Shown: one piece after another, positions 6,402-9,832 of the stretch
Position numbering within the stretch: the stretch's first letter is position 1
How the letters are laid out: each line of letters opens with the position of its first letter
Program-made: the position numbers and the translations under genes
Assembly: GCA_038124025.1 (NCBI GenBank)
Contig: JAYPBC010000046.1
Location: 1-9,832, forward strand
Reading direction: 5' to 3'
Source of the DNA: UBA1275 sp038124025
GTDB lineage: Bacteria > Bacteroidota > Rhodothermia > Balneolales > Balneolaceae
Length of the DNA: 9,832 nucleotides
The notes under the pieces: model-generated
What the model saw: the letters and a program-made list of their open reading frames with translations, nothing else
Told to the model about the DNA's origin: nothing
Databases searched by the model: none

Positions 6402-6822
6402 CGAAGAAAAAAAGAGAGAAATCGAAATAAAAATTCAAGCTATAGAGCAACGTTTCGATCGAAAATTACAGGCAACAAAAGAGACAATTGAAATAGGTAA
6501 ATCACCTCAAAAAATCATTTCAAAACGACCAATTATCTCCATTTGTATCACCTTTGGGCTAGGTTTTTTATCTGGGAGAATCAGTGGAAATGCAGCGGCT
6601 AGAAAAAAAATCATCTTCGATAAGCAAGAGCACGTTCACTCGAATGATGGTACGCAACCATTTCAAAAACACAATAATACAGCTTTGATCAGCGGCGCAT
6701 TTAAACATGGCCTTAAAAAGAGACTAACACAAAAACTAATTGATAGTCTACTTACATATGCTGAAGAGTCATTGAATGACTACATCAGGAAAGGAGACAA
6801 AAAAATTGATACCGAATCATAA
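6391..6822 (+). CDS. Uncharacterised membrane protein with charged helices, third member of a Yqj-like set
   Basis: A 143-aa protein I do not recognise firmly. Residues 1-45 are a highly charged, likely coiled-coil helix (EEKKREIEIKIQAIEQRF). One hydrophobic segment follows at about 47-62. A soluble basic and polar C-terminal region of about 80 residues completes it, with a predicted amphipathic helix around 100-133. The membrane segment and its start, from R46 to I64, align without gaps to H46-I64 of the 66-aa protein upstream (9 of 19 identical, with most others conservative: P-I-x-S, F-G-x-G, R-I). It could therefore be an extended DUF883-like paralogue. By position it corresponds to yqjK of E. 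coli, but no convincing sequence match to YqjK is seen. It overlaps the YqjE-like gene by 11 bases, so it is probably coupled to it in translation. It is the last gene before a terminator hairpin. Confidence 0.7.
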   Translation: MTASEEKKREIEIKIQAIEQRFDRKLQATKETIEIGKSPQKIISKRPIISICITFGLGFLSGRISGNAAARKKIIFDKQEHVHSNDGTQPFQKHNNTALISGAFKHGLKKRLTQKLIDSLLTYAEESLNDYIRKGDKKIDTES

Positions 6823-6857
6823 AATTAAAACTATAGTTCTCCTTTGAAAGATAACTT

Positions 6858-6900
6858 AACCCGCATGGTATACGGGTATATACTTGTGTGGGTTTTGTTT
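6858..6900 (+). terminator. Intrinsic terminator after the Yqj-like block
   Basis: AACCCGCAT (6858-6866) pairs with GTGTGGGTT (6886-6894) in a 9-bp stem with two G-T wobbles. An inner stem, GGTATA (6867-6872) with TATACT (6879-6884), continues it past one bulged T. The loop is CGGGTA, and the hairpin runs directly into TTGTTT. The hairpin lies 35 bases past the stop of the 143-aa protein and 108 bases before the TolC-family gene, so it would separate two transcription units. An alternative 5-bp stem, ACCCG (6859-6863) with CGGGT (6873-6877), is mutually exclusive with it. Confidence 0.7.
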
Positions 6901-7008
6901 ATCGCACGACTCAAGTAAAAGAATATTAACGAAAACTATTTAACCGATTTTTGTAACTATTTTTAGAGTAATCCGTTAATTCTCTAGTAATCTAAAATAC
7001 ATACTGAA
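6901..7008 (+). promoter_or_regulatory. Upstream region of the TolC-adaptor operon with paired AGTAATC repeats
   Basis: This AT-rich stretch lies after the terminator and should contain the promoter of the export operon. AGTAATC occurs twice, at 6967-6973 and 6986-6992, 19 bases apart and so on nearly the same face of the helix. They are nested in inverted repeats, TAGAG/CTCTA (6964-6968 and 6982-6986) and TTTAGA/TCTAAA (6962-6967 and 6991-6996). This could be a regulator site or a leader structure. A weak TTGTAA...GTTAAT pair (about 6950-6979, spacing 18) is the best promoter guess. No Shine-Dalgarno site precedes the ATG at 7009. Confidence 0.35.
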
Positions 7009-8382
7009 ATGCTCAATCAAAAAACACTTCTAGTTTTATTCATTGGCTTAATATCAACTTCTTTGTTTGCACAAAGTACTGATGTTAGAATCATTACAAT
7101 CGATGAAGCCATAACTATTGCATTGGAAAATAATTATGCATTAAAACAGGCTAAAAATGAACTTGATTTAGCTGAAAATTTAATTGTGAGTGAAAAAGCC
7201 GATTTCCTTCCAACTGTTTCTGCTAGTATGAATGGTAGCCGGACGACAGGTCAGCAGTTTATTTTTGACCGGTTTAGTGAAGGATTAGACCCATTTGTCG
7301 ATGTTACATCTCAGTCTATTAGTGGAGGGATGAACGCAAATATTAACTTATTCAATGGGTTTAATAATATCCTAACGCTAAAGAGTAGCGAATCCAATAA
7401 AGAATCCAGAGAGCAGCAGTATGAGCGAGCCAAAGAAGTAGTCATCTTCAATACCGCATCAAGATACCTTCAAGTATTATTAGATAAAGAGTTATTGGCT
7501 ATTGCTAGACAAAATCTAGAGACGTCAACTGCCCAGCTAGACCAGGTAGAAGCGCAGGTAGAACTTGGAGCTAGACCTGTGGTAGATTTATTCAATCAAG
7601 AAGCTCAGGTGGCAAATGATGAACTTGTGGTAACACAAAGGGAAAATACGTTTTCCTTAAATAGTTTGCTTTTAATAAGGCAGTTGGAAATTGATCCACT
7701 TGGTATTTATGATTTTGTTGTACCTGATTTGACGTTAAATGATTTGCCTTTGATGGATGTAAATTTGAGATCTCTGGTTGATGAAGCATTGTCCTCCAGA
7801 AGTGACATCTTAAGTGCTGAAGCATCCATATCATCTTTACGATACCAAATGCAGATCACAAAAAACAGTCTGTTACCAACATTGAGAGCATCTGCAGGGG
7901 TTTCTTCTCGTTATTCAGATCAATATTCTATTAACGGGTCTGAGGTTAGTTTTTCTGATCAGTTTTTTGATCAACAGGTTAACCGCTCTCTGGGTCTATC
8001 ATTTAGTGTACCTTTATTTAATAATTGGAATAGAATGTATTCTATTCAGTCTTCTCAGCTTCAGTTAAAAAATGCTGAATTAAATTTAGACAATTCTAAA
8101 ATGCAGGTAATTCAGGAGGTCACCCAGGCTTATAACGACTATAGCTCATATGTGAAGCAATTAGAGGCATCTGAAAAATCTTTGCTTGCATCTGAAAGAG
8201 CTTTTCAAACACAACAAGAGCGTTATAACCTTGGCGCTAGTACGCTTATAGAGCTTACTCAGGCCCAGTCGGCCTTTGTGAGTGCTCAATCTAATTATAC
8301 CCAAGCGCTTTACAACCTCATTTTCCAGGAAAAACTGCTAGATTTTTATCTCGGAAAATTAAAAGGGGACAACATTTTTTAA
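7009..8382 (+). CDS. TolC-family outer-membrane efflux channel
   Basis: A 457-aa outer-membrane factor, the exit duct of tripartite export pumps, working as a trimer. Residues 1-21 form a signal peptide with a hydrophobic core and likely cleavage after SLFA, before QS. The protein has the two tandem OEP repeats of the family. The first begins at ITIDEAITIALENNYALKQA (29-48), with KADFLPTVSASMNGS after it. The second begins near LVDEALSSRSDI (about 256-267) and has SLLPTLRASAGVS, then a SFSVPLFNN stretch. The last helix, GASTLIELTQAQSAFVSAQ, is a classic OEP C-terminal signature. Length is normal. It opens a second plus-strand unit after a terminator, and the adaptor gene follows after 34 bases, which indicates a MacA-TolC or HlyD-TolC type partnership. 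Substrate cannot be read from the sequence. Confidence 0.93.
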   Translation: MLNQKTLLVLFIGLISTSLFAQSTDVRIITIDEAITIALENNYALKQAKNELDLAENLIVSEKADFLPTVSASMNGSRTTGQQFIFDRFSEGLDPFVDVTSQSISGGMNANINLFNGFNNILTLKSSESNKESREQQYERAKEVVIFNTASRYLQVLLDKELLAIARQNLETSTAQLDQVEAQVELGARPVVDLFNQEAQVANDELVVTQRENTFSLNSLLLIRQLEIDPLGIYDFVVPDLTLNDLPLMDVNLRSLVDEALSSRSDILSAEASISSLRYQMQITKNSLLPTLRASAGVSSRYSDQYSINGSEVSFSDQFFDQQVNRSLGLSFSVPLFNNWNRMYSIQSSQLQLKNAELNLDNSKMQVIQEVTQAYNDYSSYVKQLEASEKSLLASERAFQTQQERYNLGASTLIELTQAQSAFVSAQSNYTQALYNLIFQEKLLDFYLGKLKGDNIF

Positions 8383-8416
8383 TGTTTTTACTACATAAAA
8401 TAATCTAACCAAACCT

Positions 8417-9799
8417 ATGTCAACCAAATCAAATAAATCGTCCAACAAAACACTTATATATACATCTGTCGTTTTAGTTAGTATCATGGTCACTCTATTT
8501 GCACTAAAACAATTTGGGGTAATTGGCGACTCAAACTCTGACATTGAAGTTGAAACTGCATTCACTAAGTATGCATCCATTACCCAAAAAGTTTCGGCCT
8601 CGGGTAACATTCAACCAGAAGTAGAAGTGATCATTCGACCAGATGTATCGGGTGAAATTATTGAACTAGCGGTACAAGAAGGTGATTTTGTTCGTGAAGG
8701 CGATTTATTAGTTCGTATAAAACCAGATATATACCAAGCTAGGATTGATAATTTAAATGCGGCATTGCTAACACAAAAAGCAAGAATGGAGCAAACGCGA
8801 GCGGCATTAATTCAAGCTGAAGCCACCTATATCAGAGACAAAGAACTATTTGAAAAAGAATTGATTTCTGAATTACAGTTTATCCAATCTACTTCAAATT
8901 GGGAATCCCAGAAAGCCAGTCTTAAAGCAGCTGAATATCAAATAGAAAGTGCTCAGGCACAGTTGAGACAGGCTCAAGAAGAATTAGAACAAACTGTTAT
9001 AAGAGCGCCACAAAATGGTACGGTAACGGGATTAACAGTTGAAGCAGGCGAGCGTGTTTTAGGGAACGCTCAAATGGCGGGCACGGAGATGATGAGAGTG
9101 TCATTGTTAGATAGAATGGAAGTTGAAGTAGACGTAAATGAAAATGACATAGTTAATGTCAGCATAAGCGATACCGCGCGAATTGAGGTAGATGCATATC
9201 CTAATCGACTTTTTAATGGGGTAGTAACTGAGATTGCTAATTCTGCAAGGGTCACCGGTGCGGGTACTAATGAACAGATAACAAACTATAAAGTTAAAGT
9301 TCGAATTGTGACTCCTCACAACTTGGGGCAGGGAGGGAGTCAGCTTCAAGCTATAGTTGCTGAAGAAGTTAACGAACTGCTTCCAACTCCAAATTTTAAG
9401 CCAGGTATGTCTGCGAGTGTAGATATTGAGACGGACACTGTAAGCGATGTTGTTTCGGTACCCATTCAGGCTGTAACCGTACGAGACTTTTCTTTGGATA
9501 AGCCTGCTACGTCAAATGACTCAGAATCAAATGAAGGCGAATCAAACGAAGCAGATGCATCATTCGCTTCATTAAAAGTAAAAGAACAAGACATTAGAAA
9601 GGTTGTTTTTGTTGTCGAGAATGGTACAGCAGTTCGTAAAGAAGTAGAGACTGGAATTAGTGATAATGCTAATATTCAGATATCAAAGGGCCTAGATGTT
9701 GGGCAAGAAATTGTGATAGGTAGCTATAGAACTCTCTCGAGAACTTTGAAGAATAATGATAAGGTGATGATAGCAAAAGAGGGTGATAATAATGAGTAA
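8417..9799 (+). CDS. Periplasmic adaptor (membrane fusion protein), MacA/HlyD type
   Basis: A 460-aa adaptor that links an inner-membrane transporter to the TolC-type channel. A short positive cytoplasmic start is followed by a membrane anchor at about 13-30. The first lipoyl half (about 63-102) contains PDVSGEIIELAVQEGDFVREGD. A coiled-coil hairpin runs from about 104 to 191. The second lipoyl half (IRAPQNGTVTGLTVEAGERV) spans 195-214, a beta-barrel domain about 232-340, and the membrane-proximal domain about 342-455 (VSVPIQAV, then a C-terminal IGSYRTLSR strand). A low-complexity acidic and serine insert at about 361-390 interrupts the last domain. The order of domains and the TolC-like gene just upstream support a MacA role. 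The stop overlaps the next start by 8 bases, consistent with a coupled ABC ATPase. An RND partner is possible but less likely given that overlap. Confidence 0.92.
   Translation: MSTKSNKSSNKTLIYTSVVLVSIMVTLFALKQFGVIGDSNSDIEVETAFTKYASITQKVSASGNIQPEVEVIIRPDVSGEIIELAVQEGDFVREGDLLVRIKPDIYQARIDNLNAALLTQKARMEQTRAALIQAEATYIRDKELFEKELISELQFIQSTSNWESQKASLKAAEYQIESAQAQLRQAQEELEQTVIRAPQNGTVTGLTVEAGERVLGNAQMAGTEMMRVSLLDRMEVEVDVNENDIVNVSISDTARIEVDAYPNRLFNGVVTEIANSARVTGAGTNEQITNYKVKVRIVTPHNLGQGGSQLQAIVAEEVNELLPTPNFKPGMSASVDIETDTVSDVVSVPIQAVTVRDFSLDKPATSNDSESNEGESNEADASFASLKVKEQDIRKVVFVVENGTAVRKEVETGISDNANIQISKGLDVGQEIVIGSYRTLSRTLKNNDKVMIAKEGDNNE
9524..9553 (+). repeat. 15-base tandem duplication in the adaptor insert
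   Basis: GAATCAAATGAAGGC (9524-9538) is followed directly by GAATCAAACGAAGCA (9539-9553), 12 of 15 bases identical. A looser copy, GTCAAATGACTCA, precedes it at 9511-9523. In protein this gives three SN(D/E) units in an acidic, disordered-looking insert. It is in frame and looks like slippage-type growth of a surface loop. Confidence 0.75.
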
Positions 9800-9832
9800 T
9801 TCGCAGCAAGATGCAGTGATTCAAATAGAAAA
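9792..9832 (+). CDS. Start of a probable ABC transporter ATP-binding protein, cut by window edge
   Basis: Thirteen complete codons, MSNSQQDAVIQIE, followed by an incomplete codon beginning AA. The start AVIQIE followed by Asn or Lys is how many LolD/MacB-type ATPases begin (an 'xIxIxNLxKxY' first strand), but no Walker motif is inside the window. The ATG overlaps the adaptor stop in the string ATGAGTAA (9792-9799), and AGAGGG at 9778-9783 lies 8 bases upstream as a possible ribosome site. Gene order (channel, adaptor, ATPase) is common for MacAB-type systems, which supports the call. From these few residues alone the identity is an inference. Confidence 0.55.
   Translation, partial: MSNSQQDAVIQIE

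Noticed and set aside
8359..8610. 83-aa minus-strand frame covering the TolC-adaptor junction
   Set aside because: It overlaps both real coding regions and the short gap between them, and it shows no domain or start signal.
1..9832. CRISPR arrays, tRNA or rRNA genes, insertion sequences
   Set aside because: No regularly spaced repeats, cloverleaf-like stretches, conserved rRNA strings, transposase motifs or terminal inverted repeats were seen while reading either strand.

Overview
The window is AT-rich (roughly 35-40 % GC by eye) and looks like part of a chromosome from a Gram-negative bacterium of the Bacteroidota/Balneolota (FCB) type. The reasons are a BshB1-type bacillithiol deacetylase, a TolC-family outer-membrane channel with a periplasmic adaptor, an Amt protein with a cleavable signal peptide, and mostly weak Shine-Dalgarno sequences. 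Two starts are exceptions and carry the same strong AGGAG site. The phylum call is inference from gene content, not from a marker gene. I see no phage, transposon, CRISPR or RNA genes.

Left third, minus strand. The first 327 bases are the N-terminal part of an ammonium transporter gene (amt), cut by the window edge. Its leader carries inverted repeats and a TATAAT-like box. Upstream of it, and reading the same way, is a tight three-gene operon in the order bshB1 (bacillithiol biosynthesis deacetylase), ansA (type I asparaginase), then a stand-alone PolB-like DEDDy 3'-5' exonuclease. The gaps are 24 and 29 bases, and a hairpin with a T-rich tail sits over the exonuclease stop codon.

Middle and right, plus strand. 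A 102-base divergent intergenic region separates bshB1 from two paralogous MacB/FtsX-type ABC permeases (408 and 406 aa) that carry no ATPase domain. Three small membrane proteins follow (66, 121 and 143 aa). Their order and architecture resemble the enterobacterial yqjD-yqjE-yqjK cluster: a DUF883-like tail-anchored protein, a two-helix Holin-X/YqjE-like protein, and a charged helical protein with one membrane segment. A convincing intrinsic-terminator hairpin closes this block near 6858-6900.

A second plus-strand unit then begins: a TolC-family channel, a MacA/HlyD-type adaptor, and, overlapping the adaptor stop codon, the first 13 codons of a gene whose start resembles an ABC ATPase. Together these genes could make a MacAB-TolC-like tripartite export pump with a split, LolCDE-like inner-membrane part: two different permeases and a separate ATPase. 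The unusual point is the layout. The permeases are separated from the channel, adaptor and putative ATPase by the Yqj-like trio and a terminator. Further permease genes may lie beyond the right edge, so the pairing of these permeases with this adaptor is inferred, not shown.
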